Notes: generated by a model from the letters alone, not told the origin. A DNA stretch of 13,299 bases from JAQWUY01 sp049615605 (GCA_049615605.1 JBMZFW010000031.1:1-13299), one strand, 5' to 3'; shown: positions 1-7,125, numbered from the stretch's first letter. Made by a program: numbers and translations.

Positions 1-57
1 ATTATTTTGAACTAATTTATTATTTAAAACTGATTTATTTTGTCTGATAAAAATAAT

Positions 58-87
58 CTTACATTTTTAAATGTATTATGTTATAAA
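58..87 (+). promoter_or_regulatory. Candidate sigma-70-type promoter for the DUF3576-leuS-lptE-holA run
   Basis: A -35-like CTTACA (58-63; four of six consensus positions) and a -10-like TATAAA (82-87) are separated by 18 bp, about 40 bp upstream of the first gene. A 14-bp inverted repeat (ACATTT-TT-AAATGT, 61-74) lies across the -35 and spacer. The rest of 1-127 is extremely AT-rich and I see no gene in it. In such AT-rich DNA a match of this quality can easily arise by chance, so the call is tentative. Confidence 0.33.
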
Positions 88-127
88 TATTTAAGTTTAA
101 AAAAATTTAATATCAAGGGTAATAATA

Positions 128-631
128 ATGTTTAAGAAAACCGCTTTTTTATTTATGACTGCAACACTTATTTCGGGCTGTATGGAAGGTGCGAAAATTG
201 AAAAACCAGATAGCCGTACCAAAGCTGAAATCCAAAGGGACGAAAATGGTTCATTCCTTGGTCTTGGTAATAAACTTGGTGGTCGTGATAAACAATTGGA
301 AGGCAACCTTATCAACATTAACGCTTATCTGTGGCGTGCTAGCCTTGATACATTAAGTGTAAATCCAATTGAAAAGGTTGATGTTGAATCTGGTCTTGTG
401 CAAACGGAATGGGTTTCAACGAAATCTGATGGTTCGGAACAAACAAAGATTTCAGTTATCGTAATTTCCGCTGATTTAAAAACATCGGGCTTACGCGTTA
501 ATGTTTACAAGCGTAAAAAAGTTGATGGTTCTTGGGTAAATCAATCGGTTCAGGGTGAAACAGTTTCTGCCGTTGAAGGTGCAATTTTACAGCGCGCCCG
601 TGAATTAAGATTATCTGATACAACAAATTAA
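128..631 (+). CDS. DUF3576-type outer-membrane/periplasmic lipoprotein
   Basis: A 167-residue secreted lipoprotein of unknown function. The N-terminus is a short lipoprotein signal: Lys3-Lys4, a hydrophobic stretch (5-15) and the lipobox I-S-G-C with Cys18 as the lipidation site. After a polar linker, the segment N65-A-Y-L-W-R-A-S-L-D74 is the most recognisable part of the DUF3576 family, followed by a beta-rich region (about 90-150) with the family-like pattern of a W near 100 and a 'RVNVYKRK' strand. AAGGG (115-119) sits 8 nt before the ATG and supports this start. It is the first gene of a plus-strand run with leuS 20 bp downstream, an order I recall from many alphaproteobacteria next to leuS/lptE/holA. 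That context suggests, without proving, an envelope role. Family assignment is from motif memory, not a search. Confidence 0.85.
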   Translation: MFKKTAFLFMTATLISGCMEGAKIEKPDSRTKAEIQRDENGSFLGLGNKLGGRDKQLEGNLININAYLWRASLDTLSVNPIEKVDVESGLVQTEWVSTKSDGSEQTKISVIVISADLKTSGLRVNVYKRKKVDGSWVNQSVQGETVSAVEGAILQRARELRLSDTTN

Positions 632-651
632 TTTAATTACAGTATTATATT

Positions 652-3204
652 ATGTCTAGTCGTTATAATTTCCTTGAAATAGAGCAAAAGTATCAAAAAC
701 AATGGGAAGATAGCAACAGTTTTGCTATCCGTAATGACGACAGTCCAAAATATTATGTATTGGAAATGTTTCCATACCCATCGGGGCGTATCCATATGGG
801 ACACGTTCGCAATTATACTATGGGTGATGTTGTTGCCCGTTATAAACGATTAAAAGGTTTTGATGTTTTACACCCAATGGGTTGGGACAGCTTTGGCTTA
901 CCTGCGGAAAATGCCGCAATTGAAAACAATGTTCACCCGCAAAAATGGACACGCCAAAATATTGAAACAATGAAGACACAGTTAAAGAAACTTGGTCTTT
1001 CCGTTGATTGGGGCAGTGAACTTTCCACTTGTGAAGCAGATTATTACAAATTTGAACAAAAAATGTTCCTTGATTTCTTAAAGAATGACTTGGCATACCG
1101 TAAAGAAGCGGTGGTAAATTGGGATCCAGTGGATAACACAGTCCTTGCCAATGAACAAGTTGTTGATGGTAAAGGGTGGCGTACTGGGGCAACCGTTGAA
1201 AAACGCAAGCTTTCACAATGGTTCTTACGCATTACTGATTTTGCCGAAGATTTATTACAAGGTATCAAAGAACTTGACCAGTGGCCTGAAAAGGTTCGCA
1301 TTATGCAAGAAAACTGGATTAATAAATCAATCGGTGCCAATGTAACATTCACAACAAACACAAACCAAGAAATTACCGTATTTACAACCCGCCCAGATAC
1401 ATTATTTGGTGCGTCATTCATTGGTATTTCTGCGGGACACCCATTGGCGGAACAAATTGCCAAAGACGATTCAAAAGCGGGTGAATTTATTGCCGAATGT
1501 AATGCAATGGGTACATCGGAAGCCGAACTTGAAAAGGCAGAAAAGAAAGGATACGATACTGGTTTAACGGTTTCACATCCATTTGACAGTTCAATCCAAT
1601 TACCAGTATACATTGCCAACTTTGTATTGATGGAATATGGCACGGGTGCTGTATTTGCATGTCCAGCCCACGACCAAAGGGATTTGGATTTTGCCAATAA
1701 ATATAACTTACCTGTAAAGGCGGTTGTATTACCAAAAGACGAAGACGAAACATCTTTCAGTGTTGAGGCGGAAGCATACACGGGTGATGGTAAAATTATC
1801 AATTCTGAATTCCTTAATGGAATGGGCGTTGATGAAGCAAAGAAAACAGCAATTAACAAGTTGCAAGAACTAGGTTGCGGTTCGGCGGAAACAACATACC
1901 GTCTGCGTGATTGGGGTGTATCAAGGCAAAGATATTGGGGTTGTCCAATCCCTGTGGTTCATTGTAATTCTTGCGGGGTTGTGCCTGTAAATGAAAGCGA
2001 TTTGCCGGTTGAATTACCAAGCGATATTTCATTTGATAAACCAGGTAATCCATTGGAACATCACGCAACTTGGAAAGACACAACTTGCCCAAGTTGTAAT
2101 GCGGACGCACGACGCGAAACAGATACATTTGATACATTCTTTGAATCGTCTTGGTATTATTCAAGGTTTATTGATGCAAACAATGAAACGGTTGCCTTTG
2201 ACAAAGACAAAGTAAACAAATGGTTGCCAGTTGACCAATATATTGGTGGTATTGAACACGCCGTATTACACTTGTTATACGCAAGGTTCTTTAACAGGGC
2301 GCTTGAAAAATGTGGATACCACGATATCAAGGAGCCATTCAAAGGTTTATTTACACAAGGTATGGTTTGCCACGAAACATATCAAGACAAAGATGGTTCT
2401 TGGGTAAATACAAATGATGTTGTCAAAGACGGCGACAAAGCAACACACAAAGATACAGGCGAAAAAATCAAAGTAGGTCGCAGTATCAAAATGTCAAAAT
2501 CAAAGAAAAATGTTATTGACCCAGAAGACATTATTGCAACTTATGGTGCCGATACAGCCCGTCTGTTTATGATTTCAGACAGCCCACCAGAAAGGGACTT
2601 GGAATGGACTGAATCTGGTGTTGAAGGGTGCTGGCGTTATATTTCAAAAGTATGGCGATTGGTTGACAATAATATTGATAAAATTAAAAATGCTGATAGT
2701 TCCGCAGAAGCTTCAAAACAAGCACAAGACCTTGAAATAAAAGTACACAAAACAATCAAGGCGGTTGATGATGCTATTAATGAATTGGGCTTTAACCGTG
2801 CCATTGCATACATTCGTACCCTTACCAATGATATTGAACAGGCAAAGTTGTCAGATACAGATAACGGGGTGTTAAAATTTGCAATTGAAAAACTTATTAT
2901 TATGTTATCACCAATTACCCCACACATTTGTGAAGAACTGTGGACGGTAATGGGTAATGATAACAGTATCCTTGATACTTCATACCCTGAATATGACGAA
3001 GCGAAACTGGTTGATGACACGGTTTCAATCGGGGTTCAGGTAAATGGTAAATTACGCGGTACTATTGACATTGCAAAAGATGCGGATAAAGATAGTATGA
3101 TTGCCCTTGCAATGGAACAAGAAGGGGTAATTCGTGCCATTGATGGCAATGAACCGAAAAAGATAATTGCTGTTCCAGGAAAGATTGTAAACATTGTGGT
3201 ATAA
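652..3204 (+). CDS. leuS: Leucyl-tRNA synthetase
   Basis: Class I aminoacyl-tRNA synthetase that charges tRNA-Leu with leucine in the cytoplasm. At 850 residues it has the normal bacterial length. Visible landmarks: the HIGH-type signature HMGH (48-51) after FPYPSG; the CP1 editing domain with TTRPDT (245-250) and the GTGAVFACPAHDQRD block (330-344), whose aspartates belong to the family's editing site; the RLRDWGVSRQRYWG segment before a zinc-binding insert with Cys438/Cys441 and Cys479/Cys482; FFESSWYYSRF; and KMSKS (613-617). The C-terminal part carries the anticodon-binding helices and the small C-terminal domain. The ATG follows the upstream stop by 20 bp with no obvious Shine-Dalgarno sequence (632-651 is almost all A/T), so translation may depend on coupling or an unstructured leader. 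The 3' end overlaps lptE by 11 bp. Confidence 0.98.
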   Translation: MSSRYNFLEIEQKYQKQWEDSNSFAIRNDDSPKYYVLEMFPYPSGRIHMGHVRNYTMGDVVARYKRLKGFDVLHPMGWDSFGLPAENAAIENNVHPQKWTRQNIETMKTQLKKLGLSVDWGSELSTCEADYYKFEQKMFLDFLKNDLAYRKEAVVNWDPVDNTVLANEQVVDGKGWRTGATVEKRKLSQWFLRITDFAEDLLQGIKELDQWPEKVRIMQENWINKSIGANVTFTTNTNQEITVFTTRPDTLFGASFIGISAGHPLAEQIAKDDSKAGEFIAECNAMGTSEAELEKAEKKGYDTGLTVSHPFDSSIQLPVYIANFVLMEYGTGAVFACPAHDQRDLDFANKYNLPVKAVVLPKDEDETSFSVEAEAYTGDGKIINSEFLNGMGVDEAKKTAINKLQELGCGSAETTYRLRDWGVSRQRYWGCPIPVVHCNSCGVVPVNESDLPVELPSDISFDKPGNPLEHHATWKDTTCPSCNADARRETDTFDTFFESSWYYSRFIDANNETVAFDKDKVNKWLPVDQYIGGIEHAVLHLLYARFFNRALEKCGYHDIKEPFKGLFTQGMVCHETYQDKDGSWVNTNDVVKDGDKATHKDTGEKIKVGRSIKMSKSKKNVIDPEDIIATYGADTARLFMISDSPPERDLEWTESGVEGCWRYISKVWRLVDNNIDKIKNADSSAEASKQAQDLEIKVHKTIKAVDDAINELGFNRAIAYIRTLTNDIEQAKLSDTDNGVLKFAIEKLIIMLSPITPHICEELWTVMGNDNSILDTSYPEYDEAKLVDDTVSIGVQVNGKLRGTIDIAKDADKDSMIALAMEQEGVIRAIDGNEPKKIIAVPGKIVNIVV
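3177..3196 (+). promoter_or_regulatory. Ribosome-binding site and TTG start of lptE inside leuS
   Basis: AGGA (3177-3180, followed by AAG) lies 13 nt upstream of a TTG codon at 3194-3196. In the lptE frame a TAA stop sits at 3188-3190, leaving only ACA before this TTG. The start therefore cannot lie further upstream, and a later start would remove part of the signal peptide. TTG is thus the most likely initiation codon. Confidence 0.6.
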
Positions 3205-3700
3205 AACTTTTGCTTTGTTATTCGTGCTTGTATTGGGGACTGCTTGTTCTCATAAGGGTGGGGATTGGCAAGTTGAACCGTTATACAAAAACAATGTTAA
3301 TCAAAAAATTGATTCCATATATGTGGCAACAATCGGCGGGGATAAAGGCGTTTACCTGCACAATGAATTAAGCAAACGAATTAAAACAAATTCAAATCCA
3401 AAATACAGACTGGAATCTAAATTCACAATTACAGAAAAGAACTTGGCAATCGGTAATGACAGTTCCGTTACCCGTAAACAGGTAAATGTAAAAGTAAACT
3501 TTAAATTGGTTGATATTACAGGTTCGGGCAAAGTAATAAAAACATTTACAACATTTGGATTTGCTAATTATTCCACATCATCAACGGCTTATCTTTCAGA
3601 AGTATCAAAAGAACACGCAACTCGTCGTTCTTTAAGCATTGCCAGCAATTCGGCAATTTTACGAATTTCATTAATGTTTAAAAATGGGATTATTAAGTAA
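3194..3700 (+). CDS. lptE: LPS-assembly lipoprotein LptE
   Basis: Small outer-membrane lipoprotein that, in the known Lpt pathway, plugs and helps assemble the LptD barrel that inserts LPS into the outer leaflet. The 168-residue product has a hydrophobic signal (about 5-15) and a slightly non-canonical lipobox, L-G-T-A-C, with Cys18. The P-L-Y motif (29-31) soon after the cysteine is typical of LptE proteins, which are otherwise poorly conserved. The mature part alternates beta strands and a helix, ending in RRSLSIASNSAILRIS, as expected for the fold. Position between leuS and holA is the usual alphaproteobacterial place for lptE and is strong support. Translation likely starts at TTG within the 3' end of leuS (11-bp overlap), and the stop overlaps the holA ATG by one base, implying coupled translation. 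Confidence 0.85.
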   Translation: MWYKTFALLFVLVLGTACSHKGGDWQVEPLYKNNVNQKIDSIYVATIGGDKGVYLHNELSKRIKTNSNPKYRLESKFTITEKNLAIGNDSSVTRKQVNVKVNFKLVDITGSGKVIKTFTTFGFANYSTSSTAYLSEVSKEHATRRSLSIASNSAILRISLMFKNGIIK

Positions 3701-4713
3701 TGAAATTACAAGCTTATAAAGTTGATGATTTTATAAAAAATATTCCAAACAATATTACAGGGGTTTTACTGTATGGTCCAGACCGCGGTCTTGCCAAAGA
3801 AAGACAAGACAATGTAATTGACGTAATGGGGCTTGATATTAATGATACATTTAATTCAAGTCGTCTTATGGGCGAAGATGTAAAAAATGACAGCGGTATT
3901 ATCGCGGGCTTTGCCAGTCAAGTTTCATTAATGGGCGGTAAACACTTAATTGTATTAAGCGATGCGGACGATAAATCAACCCCTGCGATTAAGGAATATG
4001 CGGGACTGGGTGCAGATGCATTTCTTGTTGTGGTGGCTGATGATTTAAAAACAACTTCTTCGTTAAGAAAGTTATTTGAAGCGGAACCAAACTTGGCTAG
4101 CTTGCCGTGTTATAAAGATGATGCAAAAATGATTTCAACCATTTTACAGCAATCAATGAAAGAAAATAATATTGATATGGACAGGGACGCCTTTAATTAT
4201 GCAGTTGCAAATATGGGGTCAGACAGGGCTTTTACCCGTATGGAAATTGAAAAATTGGTATTGTATGCAGGTGAAGAAAAGAAATTAACCATTGATGATG
4301 TGACAAAATGTATGACCGATTCATCGGAACACGCAATGGACGATTTGATTTATGCTTGTGCCAATGGGCATTTAGCAAAAATTGAAAATGCTATTAATAA
4401 TTCATTGCAAGAAGGGGCAAGCACAATTGGATTGTTAAGAATAATGTCTGCCCACTTTATTAAATTACACCGTGCCAAGGTTGATATGAATGCGGGAAAA
4501 AGCATTGATGATGTATCAAGGGGGGTATTCTTTAAAAGGGTAAATGAATACAAAAATCAATTAAGAACTTGGTCTAGTTTGAATTTGTTAAGGGCAATTA
4601 AGGTTTTACAAGATTGCGAATTTGCACTTAAACAAACAGGCACAATTGAAAATATGACTTTTTCAAAATCACTTTATTTAATCGGCAAATTGGCAAACAA
4701 CAATAAAAGGTAA
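3700..4713 (+). CDS. holA: DNA polymerase III delta subunit
   Basis: The delta subunit is the clamp-opening arm of the clamp loader, prying open the beta sliding clamp during replication. The 337-residue protein has the expected length. The N-terminal AAA+-like domain starts with TGVLLYGPDRGLAKERQ (20-36), a degenerate Walker-A region characteristic of delta, which does not hydrolyse ATP. Further blocks match the family: the 'FLVVVADDLKTTSSLRKLFE' style segment, the A-x-x-x-x-G-S-D-R helix in the middle domain, and a helical C-terminal collar ending in TFSKSLYLIGKLA. ATG overlaps the lptE stop (TAATG), with GGGA (3686-3689) 10 nt upstream. It is the last gene of this run; its TAA (4711-4713) directly abuts the stop of the convergent regulator, leaving no space for an intergenic terminator. 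Confidence 0.93.
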   Translation: MKLQAYKVDDFIKNIPNNITGVLLYGPDRGLAKERQDNVIDVMGLDINDTFNSSRLMGEDVKNDSGIIAGFASQVSLMGGKHLIVLSDADDKSTPAIKEYAGLGADAFLVVVADDLKTTSSLRKLFEAEPNLASLPCYKDDAKMISTILQQSMKENNIDMDRDAFNYAVANMGSDRAFTRMEIEKLVLYAGEEKKLTIDDVTKCMTDSSEHAMDDLIYACANGHLAKIENAINNSLQEGASTIGLLRIMSAHFIKLHRAKVDMNAGKSIDDVSRGVFFKRVNEYKNQLRTWSSLNLLRAIKVLQDCEFALKQTGTIENMTFSKSLYLIGKLANNNKR

Positions 4714-5193
4714 TTATTCCGCTGTATTTAACGGAACGCCTGCTTTATATTTATTTTGTCTGATGGCAAGGGCGGAACGAACATTGCTTACATTTGGAAT
4801 TGCATTAATGTCTTCCATAAGCATTCTGTTAAATTCTTCCCAAGAATTGGCAACAACTTTTAAAATGAAATCCGTTTCCCCTGAAATCATATAACTTTCA
4901 CGAACCATATCCCATTTTTCAATTTGGGCAATCATATCATTCATTTCTTTTTGTTGTTGAACTTTAAGGGTAATGAACACAAATACAGTCACATTAAAGC
5001 CAAGCTTTTCCGCAGATACATTTGCTTGATAATTTTCAATATAGCCGGCTTCTTCCAATGCCTTTAAACGGCGAAGACAAGGCGGTGGGGATAATTGTAC
5101 CCTTTTTGATAGTTCAAGATTGCTTATTCTTCCTTCTTTTTGAAGGATTTCTAAAATCTTTAAATCAATATCATCAATTTTTAAATGTTTCAT
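4714..5193 (-). CDS. Lrp/AsnC-family transcriptional regulator
   Basis: A 159-residue feast/famine regulator. The N-terminal winged helix-turn-helix (about 7-60) includes 'DLKILEILQKEGRISNLELSKRV' features and the very typical LSPPPCLRRLKALE recognition region (34-47). A linker leads to the RAM (ligand-binding, oligomerisation) domain from about 65, with the conserved G105-E-T-D-F109 motif and the C-terminal NVSNVRSALAIRQNK strand. Such proteins bind DNA as oligomers and sense amino acids or related metabolites; the ligand here cannot be read from sequence. The SPPPCLRR form and ending KAGVPL resemble the alphaproteobacterial Lrp (called Lrp3 in Sinorhizobium) that I recall lying near trxB and a LysR gene. 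It is divergent from lysR and convergent with holA. GGAA lies about 8 nt before its ATG. Confidence 0.95.
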   Translation of the reverse strand: MKHLKIDDIDLKILEILQKEGRISNLELSKRVQLSPPPCLRRLKALEEAGYIENYQANVSAEKLGFNVTVFVFITLKVQQQKEMNDMIAQIEKWDMVRESYMISGETDFILKVVANSWEEFNRMLMEDINAIPNVSNVRSALAIRQNKYKAGVPLNTAE

Positions 5194-5229
5194 AAGGTTT
5201 TTCCAGTAACTTTAATTAATTGTTATAAT

Positions 5230-5257
5230 ATTATACATAATTATAATTATATTACAA
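5230..5257 (-). promoter_or_regulatory. Candidate promoter of the Lrp/AsnC gene
   Basis: On the minus strand, TTGTAA (plus positions 5252-5257) and a perfect TATAAT (5230-5235) are spaced by 16 bp, giving a 5' leader of roughly 30 nt before the ATG at 5193. Two pure A/T palindromes lie over it: TATAATATTATA (5224-5235) across the -10, and ATAATTATAATTAT (5237-5250) in the spacer. These could be autoregulatory operator sites, as autoregulation is common for Lrp-type proteins, or simply products of AT richness. Confidence 0.5.
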
Positions 5258-5271
5258 GATATATTAAATGA

Positions 5272-5316
5272 AATACTGTACAAAAAGCATAAAAATATGC
5301 TATAAATCATAGTATT
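5272..5316. repeat. Nested inverted repeats over the lysR promoter (candidate operator)
   Basis: Inner perfect arms AGCATA (5286-5291) and TATGCT (5296-5301) flank AAAA. Outer perfect arms AATACT (5272-5277) and AGTATT (5311-5316) lie 8 and 9 bp outside them, so both dyads share almost the same centre (about 5294). The structure spans the proposed -35, spacer and -10 of lysR. LysR-type regulators usually bind dyads of the T-N11-A kind near their own promoter, so a self-binding site is plausible but untested. Confidence 0.45.
5277..5306 (+). promoter_or_regulatory. Candidate promoter of the LysR-type gene
   Basis: TGTACA (5277-5282; four of six matches to the -35 consensus) and TATAAA (5301-5306) are 18 bp apart, about 37 bp upstream of the lysR ATG. 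The inner inverted repeat occupies most of the spacer and the first base of the -10, so a bound protein there should block RNA polymerase. The position fits a normal short leader, with AAGGGA (5330-5335) as ribosome-binding site. Confidence 0.42.
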
Positions 5317-5343
5317 AATAAATAAAAATAAGGGAAAATACAA

Positions 5344-6231
5344 ATGGCTGTTGATTGGGATAAGTTAAAGACTTTTTATCTGGTTGCCGAAACGGGAAGC
5401 TTTACACAGGCAATGAATAAATTAAACCTTAGCCAATCGGCAATTTCAAGACAGATTTCTGGATTGGAAGAAAGCCTTGGTATTGTGTTATTCCACCGTC
5501 ACGCAAGGGGTATTGTTTTAACGGAACAGGGGCGTATATTATACAACACTGCTAGTGAAATGTATCACAAGATTACCACAACCCAAGAAAACATTATTGA
5601 AAGCAAGGACCGTCCAAGCGGTGTGTTAAAGGTAAACACAACAGTTGCGGTTGGTTCAATGTTAATTGCTCCAATGATGGAAGAATTCAAAGAAAGATAC
5701 CCAGATATTGAAGTCCATATTGTAAGTTCAAATAAACAACTTGATTTGGCAAAGCTTGAAGCCGACATTGCCATATTGCAACACCCAACAACATTACCGG
5801 GTATGGTGCAAAAGAAACTTTATCACGGCTATGTTTATGCGTATGCGTCAATGCAATACCTTGAACGCAAAGGCACACCAAACAGCAAGAACTTAGATCG
5901 TCATAATTTAATCGTATTTGACCAAACACTTGATGATGATGACGATATTAAATTTAACTGGTTATTGGAACTTGCGGGTAAAAAACATATGAATGTTCGC
6001 CCTTATTTATCAATTAATAATTTACACGGTATGTATCGTATGGTTCGTTCGGGTGCTGGAATTGCGGCACTGCCTGAATTTATGGAAGGTCTGCCAGGGG
6101 AAATGCAAAAAGTATTACCAGAAGAAAAAGGACCTGAATACGATATTTATGTTATGTATCCAGAAGAATACAGAAATGTACAAAAAGTACAGGTATTTAA
6201 AGATTTCCTTATTGAAAAATCAAAGCAATAA
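5344..6231 (+). CDS. LysR-type transcriptional regulator, LsrB/VtlR-like
   Basis: A 295-residue LysR-family regulator. The N-terminal winged helix-turn-helix (about 5-65) has the family pattern: FYLVAETGSFTQA, LNLSQSAISRQISGLEESLG, LFHRHARGIVLTEQG. The effector domain (about 90-290) follows, with PSGVLKVNTTVAVGS, RYPDIEVHI, GAGIAALPEFM and the ending YVMYPEEYRNVQKVQVFKDFL. From memory the start (VDWDKLKTF) and ending closely match the alphaproteobacterial LsrB/VtlR group, which controls envelope, stress and small-RNA genes in Sinorhizobium and Brucella; a search should confirm this. The protein contains no cysteine, unlike the redox-sensing described for LsrB. An unusual five-Asp run occupies 197-201. 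AAGGGA lies 8 nt before the ATG. It is divergent from the Lrp/AsnC gene and 36 bp upstream of glyQ. Confidence 0.93.
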   Translation: MAVDWDKLKTFYLVAETGSFTQAMNKLNLSQSAISRQISGLEESLGIVLFHRHARGIVLTEQGRILYNTASEMYHKITTTQENIIESKDRPSGVLKVNTTVAVGSMLIAPMMEEFKERYPDIEVHIVSSNKQLDLAKLEADIAILQHPTTLPGMVQKKLYHGYVYAYASMQYLERKGTPNSKNLDRHNLIVFDQTLDDDDDIKFNWLLELAGKKHMNVRPYLSINNLHGMYRMVRSGAGIAALPEFMEGLPGEMQKVLPEEKGPEYDIYVMYPEEYRNVQKVQVFKDFLIEKSKQ

Positions 6232-6238
6232 GTATAAT
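6212..6238 (+). promoter_or_regulatory. Candidate promoter of glyQ-glyS
   Basis: TTGAAA (6212-6217, five of six matches) within the 3' end of lysR and a perfect TATAAT (6233-6238) just after the lysR stop are spaced by 15 bp, shorter than the ideal 17. The expected transcript would begin around 6245, giving a leader of about 22 nt with AGGG (6257-6260) as ribosome-binding site. It would let glyQS be expressed independently of the regulator upstream. Confidence 0.42.
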
Positions 6239-6267
6239 ATGGCAAAAGAAATTCTTAGGGTCATATT

Positions 6268-7125
6268 ATGGTAAAAAACACTTTTCAAGATATTATATTA
6301 AATCTGCACCAGTATTGGGCGGATAACGGCTGTGTTATCTTGCAACCGTATGATATGGAAGTTGGGGCTGGTACATTCCACTGGGCAACGACGCTTCGTT
6401 CATTGGGAACAGATGATTGGAAATGTGCTTATGTGCAACCATCACGCCGTCCAACCGATGGCAGATACGGTGAAAACCCAAACAGATTACAACATTATTA
6501 CCAATACCAAGTATTATTAAAGCCAAGCCCTGAAAATTCACAGGAACTTTACCTTGGTTCATTGGAAGCAATTGGTATTGACCCGAAAAAACATGATATC
6601 CGCTTTGTGGAAGACGACTGGGAAAGCCCGACACTTGGTGCGTGGGGTCTTGGTTGGGAAGTTTGGATTGACGGAATGGAAGCATCACAATTCACATATT
6701 TCCAACAGGTTGGCGGGTTTGATTGTAAACCAGTATCAACGGAATTAACTTATGGACTTGAACGCCTTGCAATGTATGTACAAGGGGTTGAAAATGTATA
6801 TGACTTACAATTCAATGACACAATGAAATATGGGGAAGTATACCATAAATCAGAAGTGGAACATTCAACATACAACTTTGAAGTTGCAGATACTGATATG
6901 TTATTTACCCACTTTGCCGATGCGGAAAAAGAATGTAAAAACATTTTGGAAAAAGGTCTTGCAATGCCTGCCTATGATTATTGCTTAAAGGCATCACATT
7001 TATTTAACTTGCTTGATGCAAGGGGTGTTATTTCCGTAACTGAACGACAAAGCTATATCGGGCGTGTGCGTGATTTGGCAAAGGCTTGCTGTGAACAATA
7101 TATAAAGAATTTGGATAATAAATAA
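6268..7125 (+). CDS. glyQ: Glycyl-tRNA synthetase alpha subunit
   Basis: Catalytic subunit of the tetrameric (alpha2-beta2) class II glycyl-tRNA synthetase, which activates glycine with ATP and charges tRNA-Gly together with GlyS. The 285-residue protein is nearly invariant against the family: FQDIILNLHQYWAD at the start, CVILQPYDMEVGAGTFH (22-38), QPSRRPTDGRYGENPNRLQHYY (57-78, the motif 2 region), FVEDDWESPTLGAWGLGWEVW, FTYFQQVGG and motif 3 GLERLAM (163-169). The TFHWATTLRSLG wording is the alphaproteobacterial flavour. ATG 6268 is supported by AGGG 7 nt upstream. The stop overlaps the glyS ATG by one base (TAATG), so the two subunits are probably made in balanced amounts by coupled translation. 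Confidence 0.98.
   Translation: MVKNTFQDIILNLHQYWADNGCVILQPYDMEVGAGTFHWATTLRSLGTDDWKCAYVQPSRRPTDGRYGENPNRLQHYYQYQVLLKPSPENSQELYLGSLEAIGIDPKKHDIRFVEDDWESPTLGAWGLGWEVWIDGMEASQFTYFQQVGGFDCKPVSTELTYGLERLAMYVQGVENVYDLQFNDTMKYGEVYHKSEVEHSTYNFEVADTDMLFTHFADAEKECKNILEKGLAMPAYDYCLKASHLFNLLDARGVISVTERQSYIGRVRDLAKACCEQYIKNLDNK

Noticed and set aside
1..127. AT-rich leader as a possible origin, att site or small RNA
   Set aside because: No repeated boxes, tRNA-like sequence or terminator; nothing beyond a weak promoter match and a 14-bp dyad.
97..318. A minus-strand 73-codon open frame at the left edge
   Set aside because: It lies antisense to the lipoprotein gene with no family resemblance or ribosome-binding site.
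1044..1859. A 271-codon open frame antisense to leuS
   Set aside because: The plus strand encodes unmistakable LeuRS motifs here; the antisense frame has no recognisable domain and arises from codon bias.
4717..4736. TTCCG/CGGAA hairpin as an intrinsic terminator between holA and lrp
   Set aside because: The 5-bp stem with a 10-nt loop is weak and neither strand has an immediate U-tract; it also lies within the lrp coding region.
5932..5946. Run of five Asp codons in lysR as a possible frameshift or repeat-expansion site
   Set aside because: The codons are mixed GAT/GAC and the frame continues into conserved LysR sequence, so it is just an acidic loop.
6232..6267. A T-box or glycine riboswitch before glyQ
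   Set aside because: The gap is only 36 bp, far too short, and no aptamer-like conserved bases are present.
6239..6274. An 11-codon mini-ORF (MAKEILRVILW) overlapping the glyQ start, as a possible leader peptide
   Set aside because: The likely transcript start (about 6245) lies inside it, it has no ribosome-binding site, and it has no run of glycine codons.
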